This document shows, piece after piece, positions 1 to 7,532 of a DNA stretch of 41,773 nucleotides (position 1 is its first letter; each line of letters opens with the position of its first letter). The translations under genes were made by a program, and so were the position numbers. The notes under the pieces were generated by a model. It did not search any database and was not told the DNA's origin. It worked only from the letters and a program-made list of their open reading frames with translations. Where the stretch lies: contig VGMT01000017.1 of assembly GCA_016866335.1 (NCBI GenBank), positions 1 to 41,773 on the forward strand. The letters are read 5' to 3'. The DNA comes from Bacteroidota bacterium (GTDB taxonomy: Bacteria; Bacteroidota; Bacteroidia; CAIKAF01).

Positions 1-31
1 ACGAAGGTGAATCGAACAGAAAAAACCAAAA

Positions 32-67
32 TTGTTCATGCACCAAGCATTTTTCATTGTATATTCG
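32..67 (+). promoter_or_regulatory. candidate promoter of the PpiD-like gene
   Basis: A TTGT at 32-35 and a TATATTCG at 60-67 resemble the Bacteroidota -33 (TTG) and -7 (TAnnTTTG) boxes. The -7 box has one mismatch and the spacing of 24 is longer than the usual 17-23, so this is a weak call. It would place the transcript start near 71 and leave about 25 nt before the ATG at 96. Confidence 0.35.
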
Positions 68-95
68 TGCCCTTAAATCTGAATGTAATTCGATT

Positions 96-2243
96 ATGGC
101 TGTAATAGGAAGCATTAGAAAACGCGGAACCCTGCTTTTGGTGGTTATTGGGCTCTCTATGGTTGCATTTATTTTGGGCGAATTCTTACCCAGAATTTTC
201 TCAGAATCCTCCGACACGGGAATTGCCAGCATCAATGGAAAGGAAATTCATGTTAATTCATTCACAGACCTGTATTCAGGTGTTGTTTTGGATTGGCAAT
301 ACGCCAACCCCGATGAGGAAATGACTGAGGATGTTCGCAACCAACTTTCAGGACAAACCTGGAAAAAGCTGCTCGATTCTCTTGTTTTTTACAAGGAATA
401 CAAGGAAGCCGGACTTCGCGTCACGGTGGCCGAACTGGAAGACATGCTCACTGGACGCACCGTTCACCCCCTTATTCAGCAGTATTTTCCAGACCCAACC
501 ACTCAGCAATTCAGCCCTGATGCGGTTCGTCGTTTCGCAAATCAATTCGCCAACGTTCCGGCCGATATGGAGCCAGATCAGGCTAAATCGTTCTACCAAG
601 CCCAAACCCAGTGGGCCCAACTTCAAGAAGGAATTAAAGACGAACGGCTTTCATCCAAATACTTCAATCTGGTTCGAAATGCCGTTTACGCGCCCAAAAA
701 ATTGGTCGAGAATTTTTACCACCAATCGGCAGATATGTACAGCGGCGCATTCGCTATGCTTTCGTATTTCTCGGTTCCCGATTCCAGTTATGAACCTACG
801 GAATCTGAACTAAAAACGTATTTCAGCAAAAACAGCTTTAAATTCAAGCGAAACCCTGGATGGAGAATTCAATACGCTGTTTTTGAAGCGATTCCAACCT
901 CTTCTGATTCCCTTGCCTTGAAAAATGAATTGTTGGGTTTGCTGGATGAGTTTAAAATCACTACCACCGATTCATTGTTTGTAATGAGCAATTCGGAAGA
1001 CAAAGATTCCGAGCCTGCCTATTTTAAAGAAAACACCTTACCCGCAGCCCTTGATTCCATTCTGTTTAATGCGGTTTCTGGTTCTATCGTTGGTCCCGTA
1101 ATCAGCAATGGTCAATTTATAATTGCCAAAAAAATGGAAGACAAATTTGAACCGGACAGCCTGTTCCTTCACCATATTTTCTTCCAACCAACCACCGAAG
1201 CAGAAGTAGAAACAAAAAAAGCAAAGCGAGACAGCGTTTTAAAGCTTCTTGAAGCGGGTGCCGACTTTTTTGCTCTTGCGGCTCAATTTAGCGACATTCC
1301 CAGCGCAGCCGAAGACAGCGGGAAACTAAATTGGATTACCCGGGCAATGCCTGAGCAGGCTGCCTTCCTTGATTCTGCTTTTAAAACGACCTCAAGGAGT
1401 TTCATCGCTGCCAATTCAACAGGTGGATACCATATTTTAAAGCAAACCCGCTATACCAAACCTAAAAAACAAGTTCTTATTGCTCAAATAGTTCGTACCA
1501 TCGAACCCTCAAAGAAAACCCGCGATGATGCTTTTACCAAGGCCTCTGAATTTTCTTCGAAGGCAGTGGCAAAAGGAGAAAAAGCCAAATCTTTCTTTGA
1601 TGAATCTAGAATGTCAGGCCAAATTAGGATTGAATACGATATGCTTAAAGCAGCATCGCGTCGATTGCGGTCCATTACCGAATCTTCAGAAATTGTACGG
1701 TGGGCCTTGGGAGCGGAAGTAGGAATAGTATCTCAGGTGTTCACCTCAAACAACACCTTTATGGTTGGCTACCTTGAACAAAAAGACAGTTTTGATCCTA
1801 GCTTGAACGAGGTGAAAAACGAGGTTACGGAAGAAGCTCGCAAAGCTAAAAAAGCCGAAGAAATGAGTAAAAAGTTCAAGGACGCCTTGGCTAAAAACAA
1901 AAACGATTTGAATTTGGCCGCCACCTCGATAGGAGCTATGTACACGCCGTTGAGTGGTGTAAGCCCTAATGGAGCCATTCCGGGTCTTGGTATGGAACCT
2001 AAGTTTAGTGGTGTTATGAGCGGATTGAAAGCAGGAAAAGTTTCGGAACCCATTAACGGCGCTTACGGCGTATATGTTATTTTGGTATCGCAAATTGTTC
2101 CCGCCGCCAAATCCAACGATTATTCCATGTATAAAAACCAATGGAAAAGTCAATTGCTTGGGTCCATTACTCAATCCATACCTGCGGCCATTGAGGATGT
2201 TTACGACATTAAAGACTGGAGGTACAAATTCGGGTCTTACTAA
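96..2243 (+). CDS. PpiD/SurA-like peptidylprolyl isomerase, membrane anchored
   Basis: This is a periplasmic folding chaperone of the SurA/PpiD type, expected to help outer-membrane and secreted proteins fold. The 715-residue protein starts MAVIGSIRKRG and has one membrane segment at about residues 10-30, a basic inside and a periplasmic body. An N-terminal SurA_N-like helical region is followed by a parvulin (rotamase) domain at about 340-460, where the HHIFF and GGYHIL stretches are typical, and by a second, more divergent repeat towards the C-terminus. I prefer the ATG at 96 to an in-frame ATG at 57, because the extra 13 residues would lie in front of the membrane anchor and overlap the candidate promoter. 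A strong terminator follows directly. The family is certain; whether the isomerase site is active is not. Confidence 0.85.
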   Translation: MAVIGSIRKRGTLLLVVIGLSMVAFILGEFLPRIFSESSDTGIASINGKEIHVNSFTDLYSGVVLDWQYANPDEEMTEDVRNQLSGQTWKKLLDSLVFYKEYKEAGLRVTVAELEDMLTGRTVHPLIQQYFPDPTTQQFSPDAVRRFANQFANVPADMEPDQAKSFYQAQTQWAQLQEGIKDERLSSKYFNLVRNAVYAPKKLVENFYHQSADMYSGAFAMLSYFSVPDSSYEPTESELKTYFSKNSFKFKRNPGWRIQYAVFEAIPTSSDSLALKNELLGLLDEFKITTTDSLFVMSNSEDKDSEPAYFKENTLPAALDSILFNAVSGSIVGPVISNGQFIIAKKMEDKFEPDSLFLHHIFFQPTTEAEVETKKAKRDSVLKLLEAGADFFALAAQFSDIPSAAEDSGKLNWITRAMPEQAAFLDSAFKTTSRSFIAANSTGGYHILKQTRYTKPKKQVLIAQIVRTIEPSKKTRDDAFTKASEFSSKAVAKGEKAKSFFDESRMSGQIRIEYDMLKAASRRLRSITESSEIVRWALGAEVGIVSQVFTSNNTFMVGYLEQKDSFDPSLNEVKNEVTEEARKAKKAEEMSKKFKDALAKNKNDLNLAATSIGAMYTPLSGVSPNGAIPGLGMEPKFSGVMSGLKAGKVSEPINGAYGVYVILVSQIVPAAKSNDYSMYKNQWKSQLLGSITQSIPAAIEDVYDIKDWRYKFGSY

Positions 2244-2253
2244 TTTATTAAGC

Positions 2254-2284
2254 AAGTCCGGGCCAACCCCGGACTTCTTTTTTT
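2254..2284 (+). terminator. intrinsic terminator after the PpiD-like gene
   Basis: A perfect 9-bp stem (AAGTCCGGG at 2254-2262 with CCCGGACTT at 2268-2276) closes a 5-nt loop and is followed by CTTTTTTTT. It starts 10 nt after the stop codon and separates this gene from the next unit. Confidence 0.9.
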
Positions 2285-2298
2285 GAGGCCGGCCCTCT

Positions 2299-2306
2299 AC
2301 CTTTAG
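2299..2306 (+). promoter_or_regulatory. -7 box of the GGGP synthase-pnuC-nadR unit
   Basis: TACCTTTA lies four bases before the ATG at 2311 and matches TAnnTTTG at all but the last base. If the start lies about 4 nt after the box, as in this phylum, the mRNA would have almost no leader. The only TTTG upstream (2282-2285) is 13 nt away, too close to be a standard -33 box. Confidence 0.45.
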
Positions 2307-2310
2307 GTCA

Positions 2311-3051
2311 ATGCTTAAATCTCAATCCAACTCGCATATTCTGCCTTCCCTTCCAAATAAAGGTTGGACTTTGCTGCTTGACCCCGATAAATTTGAAGCG
2401 GCCGAACTGGCTGTAAGGCTTTCCCTAGCACACCGTTTTAAATGTTCGGCCTTGCTGATTGGCAGTAGTACGACTGTTAATCCGGCGGCTGCGTTCGAAC
2501 TGGTTCGCTCTGTTCGCGCCCAATCCCAACTTCCTATCATCCAATTCCCTGGCCCCGACAATCCGCTGCTTCCGGCGGCCGATGCCTTGTTGCTCCTGTC
2601 TTTGATTAGCGGCCGAAACCCCGAATTTCTAATTGGCCACCATGTCAAAATGGCCCAAGAGTTGGCAGCATTGCCCTTAGAAATCATTGCTACTGGCTAC
2701 ATTTTAATGGACGGAGGCAAAGAAACAACGGCACACCGAATTTCAAACACCGCACCGATTTCATCTAAAGATGCAGAGTTGGCCTCAAACACAGCCTTGG
2801 CCGCTCAGCTGCTGGGAATGCAGCTAATCTATTTAGATTCAGGCTCGGGAGCCAAGATTCCCGTTCAAGAAGCGGTGATTCGAGCGGTTAAATCAAAGGT
2901 AAACCTGCCCATTTGGGTGGGTGGAGGACTGCGGAAAGCCGAAGACATGAAAAGGGCTTGGCAAGCAGGTGCCAACCTATTGGTGATTGGAAACCTGGGG
3001 GAAGAGAACATTAAACAACTTGAAGACTGCTTGATTCATGCCATGGATTGA
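2311..3051 (+). CDS. geranylgeranylglyceryl phosphate synthase family protein (PcrB-like)
   Basis: A (beta/alpha)8 prenyltransferase-family protein of 246 residues, the usual length. Family marks in order are LLDPDK near residue 22, SLISGRNPEFLIGHH near 93, the GYILMDGG strand near 129, YLDSGSGAKIPV near 170 and WVGGGLR near 206. These are the glycerol-1-phosphate and diphosphate binding loops. The usual GGS loop reads GSS here, a mild change. In archaea the family makes ether lipids and in Bacillus heptaprenylglyceryl phosphate; its product in Bacteroidota is less clear. The gene overlaps pnuC by 14 nt, so the two are translated from one mRNA. Confidence 0.85.
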   Translation: MLKSQSNSHILPSLPNKGWTLLLDPDKFEAAELAVRLSLAHRFKCSALLIGSSTTVNPAAAFELVRSVRAQSQLPIIQFPGPDNPLLPAADALLLLSLISGRNPEFLIGHHVKMAQELAALPLEIIATGYILMDGGKETTAHRISNTAPISSKDAELASNTALAAQLLGMQLIYLDSGSGAKIPVQEAVIRAVKSKVNLPIWVGGGLRKAEDMKRAWQAGANLLVIGNLGEENIKQLEDCLIHAMD

Positions 3052-3592
3052 GTTGAAAACCTTGGCTGAAACTTCAGCCCTGATTCTTGGCCTTGGTTTT
3101 CCCATCGCAGTGGGTCTTGGATTTCGCATTGGTTGGGTTTTGGGTGGATTTTCGGCACTTTTAAATGGAATCATTGCCGCAGTGTCGGGATATTACATGG
3201 ACTTGGCTTTGAATGTATTTTACCTAGGAATCTCGGCAAGCACCTTTTTAGGTTGGGAAAAAAAGGAAGTTGAATTCAAGCAAATGGGAATAAAAAAAAC
3301 CATTTTATGGCTTTGTTTTCCTTTGCTTCCTGCCCTTCTTTACTCCCTTATTTCGCCTTATATTCCGGGTGCAAATTGGGGATTTGCCGATGGAATAACG
3401 ACGTTTTACAGCTTGGCTGCCACCTATTTATTGAGCCAAAAAATCCGTTGGGCCTGGCTTTTATTCATCCCCATAAATGCGCTTTCGGCCGGAATGTATT
3501 TTCTGCGCGACTACCCTATTTTCGCGCTTCAATTTGTGGTTCTAATCTTTTTAGCCTTTTGGGCATATCAACGTTGGGAAACAAAACACTGA
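3038..3592 (+). CDS. pnuC: PnuC-family nicotinamide riboside transporter
   Basis: A small polytopic membrane protein (184 residues, about seven hydrophobic segments) of the PnuC family, which moves nicotinamide riboside by facilitated diffusion. The signature region ALNVFYLGISASTFLGW at about residues 53-69 is the conserved N..Y...G....W stretch, and a second aromatic-rich stretch lies near 140-180. The ATG at 3038 falls inside the end of the preceding gene. The stop is one base from the start of the kinase gene, which supplies the phosphorylation that traps the imported riboside. Confidence 0.85.
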   Translation: MPWIELKTLAETSALILGLGFPIAVGLGFRIGWVLGGFSALLNGIIAAVSGYYMDLALNVFYLGISASTFLGWEKKEVEFKQMGIKKTILWLCFPLLPALLYSLISPYIPGANWGFADGITTFYSLAATYLLSQKIRWAWLLFIPINALSAGMYFLRDYPIFALQFVVLIFLAFWAYQRWETKH

Positions 3593-3593
3593 C

Positions 3594-4100
3594 ATGAAAA
3601 CCATCTTTGTTTCGGGTCCAGAATCCAGCGGGAAAACAAGTTTAGTGAAATGGGCAGCTGCAGAATTTGGTTGCCCATATAAACTTGAGAATGCGCGGCA
3701 TTTCTTTGAATGGCATCCCGAAAAACTGCCAGCCAGTGCCAATTTGATTCGCCATCTGTTTGCAATGCAAATGCGTATTTGGAAAAACGCCCTGAACGAA
3801 GCACAGAAAAACAAAGCCGAGGTTTTGCTATTAGACAGTTGCCCCATCAACTTTTACATTTGGCATGCTTGGTATTTTGATGAAACCTGGACTCAGCCCC
3901 TTGAAGCCCTTCAAGATTGGCCTACGGAAGTGCAGGTATGGCTTTGCAAACCAGATTTACCCTGGATTGATGATGGACAGCGGAGAAATGAAAAGGACCG
4001 GCTTGCCTTGTTCGAGAAATTCAAATTGCACTGGGCATCGACGGGACATTCTGTTCGACTGGTGGAAGGGGGAAAGATTTCGATGCCGTTTGTCCCCTGA
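3594..4100 (+). CDS. NadR-type ribosylnicotinamide kinase (AAA ATPase)
   Basis: A P-loop kinase of 168 residues corresponding to the C-terminal kinase domain of NadR, without the regulator or adenylyltransferase domains. GPESSGKT at residues 8-15 is the Walker A motif, LLLDSCP near 80 the Walker B region, and PDLPWIDDGQRR near 119 the substrate/lid motif seen in ribosylnicotinamide kinases. It is expected to convert nicotinamide riboside to NMN. It lies 1 nt behind pnuC, the standard pairing for this salvage route. The C-terminus is a little short, but no key motif is missing. Confidence 0.85.
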   Translation: MKTIFVSGPESSGKTSLVKWAAAEFGCPYKLENARHFFEWHPEKLPASANLIRHLFAMQMRIWKNALNEAQKNKAEVLLLDSCPINFYIWHAWYFDETWTQPLEALQDWPTEVQVWLCKPDLPWIDDGQRRNEKDRLALFEKFKLHWASTGHSVRLVEGGKISMPFVP

Positions 4101-4185
4101 GATTATTGATTGGGGGCAAGACTTTGAAACGTAAAATCCCCAAAAAAAATAACAATCTGAAAATCTGAATTTTCAATACAATAGA

Positions 4186-4193
4186 TACTTTTA
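4186..4193 (+). promoter_or_regulatory. candidate -7 box of the SprB-repeat gene
   Basis: TACTTTTA fits TAnnTTTG apart from its last base. Transcription from it would start near 4197, on top of the TTG at 4196, which argues for the GTG at 4217 as the real start codon. No clear -33 box is visible. Confidence 0.3.
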
Positions 4194-4216
4194 GGTTGGT
4201 AAAATTTCTTCTGGAA

Positions 4217-5497
4217 GTGAAAATTCATCTTTATTTAAATCTGTTTGTTCTTTATGCCTTTGCCTGCACCCTTCCGTTGCAGGGGCAAGTTAAAATTGGA
4301 AGCAATCCAGGGCCACCTGACCCCTCGGCTGTTTTAGAAGTGGAAAGCAGCCAAGGAGGTCTATTGCTGCCCAGGTTAAGCACAGCTCAACGTAATGCGA
4401 TTCTTAATCCTGCTGCGGGATTGGTTATTTTCAATACAGATACAAAGTGTGAGAATTTTTTTAATGGGCTTAGTTGGAGGCAACTTTGCGGCACCTGCGA
4501 TTTCCCCGATCCACAACCGGTGATTTCTGGGAATTTTTGCCTTGGGGACACCTTGACTTTAAGTACGCCACAGGTAGGCCAAAATGCCGTTTATCAATGG
4601 TCGGGGCCCAATGGATATACAGCCCAGGGGCAATCGGTACTGGTTGTTCTTTCTTCCAACTCATCAGCAGGAAATTACAGCGTAGCAACCACCATGAACA
4701 ACTGCACCAGCAACACCATGTCGGTCTCGGTTCAGGTTAATTCGCTGCCCATTTTTAATCTAGATAGTCTAAAAAATGTGGCCTGCAACGGTCAATCGAA
4801 CGGGGCCATATATTTGAGTATTTCTGGAGGTCAGTCTCCGTATCAACTGCAGTGGAGCAATGGCGATACCGATAGGGTTTACACCGGCTTGACGGCAGGA
4901 ATCTATTCTGCCACGCTGACCGATGCGCTTGGTTGCAGTGCTTCATTTACTGATACCATACTGCAACCAACAGCCTTGTTGGCATCAGCAAGTTCAAACA
5001 GCCCCGTTCCTTATGGGCAGTCGTTAAATTTAAGCGGCAGTGGCAGTGGGGGTACGGCGCCTTATTCGTATCAATGGAATGGCCCAGGCGGCTATACCTC
5101 AAATCAAGCCACGGCCATTCGCAGTCCCAACAGCCAAAGTGGGGTTTGCTTTCAGGCTACCGAAGGAAGTTCAGGGGTTTTTTCAGCTGGGCAGGGATTG
5201 TTTTTCAGTTCCATTCAATTTGCAAGCTATGGAACACCCAATGGAGGGTGTCCGGGCTATTCCACTTCTGGCTGTCATGCATCCAATTCGGTAACCATTG
5301 TGCAAACCACTTGCATTGGGCAGCCCAGTTGTTTGCTAAACGCCGATAACGGTGTTTTTGGAGACCCTTGTCCTGGTACTCAAAAACGCCTTTATGTTTC
5401 GGCCACGGCACAGCAGAATATGGCGGGAACTTACACCTTAAGCCTTACAGACGCAAATGGCTGCCAGGCGAGTTCGAATACAAGTGTGATTCATTAA
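4217..5497 (+). CDS. secreted SprB-repeat protein with an Ig-like fold and a nested SUEL-type lectin domain
   Basis: A secreted adhesin-like protein of about 426 residues. A signal peptide (MKIHLYLNLFVLYAFA...LQGQ) leads into a DPSAVLEVESSQGGLLLPRL block ending near GLSWRQLCG, found at the N-terminus of many Bacteroidota surface proteins. Next come an Ig/PKD-like domain, a SprB repeat (VACNGQSNGAIYLSISGG to GCSASFTDTI) and the start of a second Ig-like domain. That domain is interrupted by about 80 residues with the SUEL lectin pattern: FASYGTPNGGC, then GCHASNSV, then CIGQPSCLLNADNGVFGDPC. It closes with AGTYTLSLTDANGC. No ATG fits; I chose GTG at 4217 because it starts the signal peptide, while the TTG at 4196 overlaps a candidate promoter. 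There is no T9SS tail, so the C-terminus may be lost. Confidence 0.75.
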   Translation: MKIHLYLNLFVLYAFACTLPLQGQVKIGSNPGPPDPSAVLEVESSQGGLLLPRLSTAQRNAILNPAAGLVIFNTDTKCENFFNGLSWRQLCGTCDFPDPQPVISGNFCLGDTLTLSTPQVGQNAVYQWSGPNGYTAQGQSVLVVLSSNSSAGNYSVATTMNNCTSNTMSVSVQVNSLPIFNLDSLKNVACNGQSNGAIYLSISGGQSPYQLQWSNGDTDRVYTGLTAGIYSATLTDALGCSASFTDTILQPTALLASASSNSPVPYGQSLNLSGSGSGGTAPYSYQWNGPGGYTSNQATAIRSPNSQSGVCFQATEGSSGVFSAGQGLFFSSIQFASYGTPNGGCPGYSTSGCHASNSVTIVQTTCIGQPSCLLNADNGVFGDPCPGTQKRLYVSATAQQNMAGTYTLSLTDANGCQASSNTSVIH

Positions 5498-5649
5498 ATA
5501 CGATGTATCTTTTCAGCCCTGGGATAAATTAACCAAGATTGCACGGATGTATACCTTTAAGTGAGCTTTTGCAAAGCAAGAGGCCGTAATATGTGGTTGG
5601 ATAAACGCCTCAAACCAATTTCAAATCTCACATGACAAACGGCCTGGAA
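5498..5649. other. intergenic spacer before element copy 1
   Basis: No gene is visible here. The stretch TTGCACGGATG near 5539 resembles low-complexity intergenic repeats seen in related genomes. ATGACA...GGCC just before the structured element is also found before copy 4 (near 37180), so the repeated unit may extend upstream. Confidence 0.4.
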
Positions 5650-5792
5650 GCGGCAGGGATTGACGAGGCTACCCCGCAAGGGTGCCGAAGCCTGGCCCGC
5701 TAGGTGCGGAGGCGAGGTTAGGAGCCCCCGCAAACCAGCTGGGCCAGACTTTCGGCAACCGCGGAGTAGCCCGGAAAGCCCGGCTGCCGCCC
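5650..5792 (+). repeat. structured GC-rich intergenic element, copy 1
   Basis: One of four related elements of about 140 nt. Outer helix: GCGGCAG (5650-5656) with CTGCCGC (5784-5790). Inner helix: GCTAC and CCGC with GCGG and GTAGC. Long arm: GCCGAA (5684-5689) with TTCGGC (5751-5756) and CTGGCCC (5692-5698) with GGGCCAG (5741-5747). Tip: GCGG, A, GGC, ten-base loop GAGGTTAGGA, GCC, C, CCGC. The 3' side holds a short GAAAGCC hairpin. It lies between convergent genes. No ORF in it looks real. Whether it acts as RNA or DNA is unknown. Confidence 0.8.
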
Positions 5793-5895
5793 AAATTAAA
5801 AAATCACAAAAACCGGGTTTAAAAAGGTCCCAAAAGGGCAAACACCTGGGTATGGTCCTACAAATCTTACATGCCTAAAGGCCGATACAGCCGCA

Positions 5896-7530
5896 TCAAT
5901 GCTGTACCATTAAGGTCTGCGAGAATTGACGGCCACCGCCGCGGCAGTGCACCACGTAGCCCCCGTTCGACCAATCGCCGGTGTGAATGTCCATGCTGTA
6001 CACAGGCGGAGCGAATTCGTGCATGCGCTCGTACACCTTGCGGCCCTGCATGCTGTAAATGCTAATTTGATACCAACCCGCTTCGTGGATGGGAACGCGC
6101 AAGGTGGTTTTGTGGCTGCATGGATTGGGCGACAAACTCATTGCCGCCTGCTTTATGTTGTCTATGCCCACCGCAGCACACTCCACGAATGGTATGCCCA
6201 CTCCTACCCAATCGCTGAAGCCTACGGTTTGCACCAGCGAAGGCGAAGCCCCAAACCAGTCTTGCACCACCGTTGCCATAATTTGCCGGTAATCAATGCC
6301 CAAAGGTACGTTGCCGCCCTGAAGCGCACTTAAATTCGGATTGGTTCCGAATACGTCTTTATTCACACAGGGACCAAAGGCCAGCAAAGGCTGGGCGTTG
6401 CCATGGTCGGTTCCAAAGGAACCGTTCGATGGCACCCGGCGACCGAATTCCGACATGGTTAAAGTCAGTACTTTTTGGTCCAATCCTAAATTCTGCAAAT
6501 CATCGTAAAAGGCCTTTACCCCTTCGCTGATGTGGTACATTAGGGCGGCGTGGTGGCCCATGGTGGTGTCGAACTCCTCAACCTGATTGGCATGGGTATC
6601 AAAGCCCCCGATGCGGCATAAGAAAATTCGGGTTTTGCAGCCACCGCTCAGCAAGCGAGCTATGATTTTAAGCTGTCCGGCAAGGGGATTGTTTAAGGAA
6701 CCTTGGGGGGCCAAATAGGGATATTGGGTTGGATAAGTTACATTGGAATTGGAACCGGCCATGAACACCGAGCGCAGGCGGCCGGCATAGGCATTGGATT
6801 CGGCTTCAATTTGCATGATGTACTCCAGCTCATCGCCAGCATGCGTGTCGGGCAGGCTTGTAGGAGCCGATCCACCCACCGAATTGATAAGGTTGTAAAA
6901 CCCGATGGGGTCTGAAATGCTCAACCCAACAGGTATTCCGTTGTCGCGGTGAAAAGCCAAAGAGACGCCGGTACCAATTTCAATGGCAAGTGGGTCTTCC
7001 ATTTGGGGGTTTGGATAAGCATCGGGGTAATTGGGGTATTCGTGGTCCAAATACCGGCCCATCCAGCCCGATGAAAAATAGTCGTTGTAGCTGCCACCCA
7101 TAAACCACACATCCCGGCTGCGAAAGTGGGAACCGTTGGCGTAGGGATACGATACGTTTTGAATAACTGCCGCTCGGCCTTGCTCGTACATTTGACGCAA
7201 GCCGTCCATGTCGGGGTGCAAACCCAACTGCCGGTTTGAGGGCAAGGAGGGATCAATGGGAATAATGGAACGTACCCCTGTTTCAGGCAGGGCCAAATTG
7301 GGTCGGTGGCTGTAGTACATTGGATACTGGTCGCGCGGAACCAGCATATTCATACCGTCGTTTCCGCCGTGCAGCTGAATAAAAATCAATACCCTGTCGT
7401 TGCTGCTGTTGGCGGCAGCTTGTTGAAAAATGCCCTGAGGCGACAAGGCCCGAACAGGAACCCCGCTCAACATAAAGGTAGCACCCGCTCCGGCAACGCC
7501 GGTGTTTTTGATGAAGGATCTCCGGTTCAT
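5896..7530 (-). CDS. DUF1501 family protein with Tat-type signal and T9SS C-terminal domain
   Basis: A secreted DUF1501 (sulfatase-like fold) protein of 544 residues. The N-terminus NRRSFIKNTG followed by a hydrophobic run looks like a twin-arginine signal. Family marks include LIFIQLHGGNDGMN near residue 50, IGGFDTHANQ near 310 and LTMSEFGRRVPSNGSFGTDHG near 355. The last 80 residues, from SLSPNP through IYSMQGRKVY to QTLMVQH, match a type A T9SS sorting domain, so the mature protein should go to the cell surface. It starts 2 nt after the DUF1800 stop. These two families are commonly found as a pair; the biochemical role is unknown. Confidence 0.85.
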   Translation of the reverse strand: MNRRSFIKNTGVAGAGATFMLSGVPVRALSPQGIFQQAAANSSNDRVLIFIQLHGGNDGMNMLVPRDQYPMYYSHRPNLALPETGVRSIIPIDPSLPSNRQLGLHPDMDGLRQMYEQGRAAVIQNVSYPYANGSHFRSRDVWFMGGSYNDYFSSGWMGRYLDHEYPNYPDAYPNPQMEDPLAIEIGTGVSLAFHRDNGIPVGLSISDPIGFYNLINSVGGSAPTSLPDTHAGDELEYIMQIEAESNAYAGRLRSVFMAGSNSNVTYPTQYPYLAPQGSLNNPLAGQLKIIARLLSGGCKTRIFLCRIGGFDTHANQVEEFDTTMGHHAALMYHISEGVKAFYDDLQNLGLDQKVLTLTMSEFGRRVPSNGSFGTDHGNAQPLLAFGPCVNKDVFGTNPNLSALQGGNVPLGIDYRQIMATVVQDWFGASPSLVQTVGFSDWVGVGIPFVECAAVGIDNIKQAAMSLSPNPCSHKTTLRVPIHEAGWYQISIYSMQGRKVYERMHEFAPPVYSMDIHTGDWSNGGYVVHCRGGGRQFSQTLMVQH

Positions 7531-7532
7531 GG

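Noticed and set aside
1746-2255. 169-codon minus-strand frame opposite the PpiD-like gene
   Set aside because: It lies fully antisense to a well-supported coding region and resembles no protein.
5660-5878. 72-codon plus-strand frame across element copy 1
   Set aside because: Its arginine/proline-rich translation simply reflects the GC-rich stems; similar frames in other copies are not conserved as protein.
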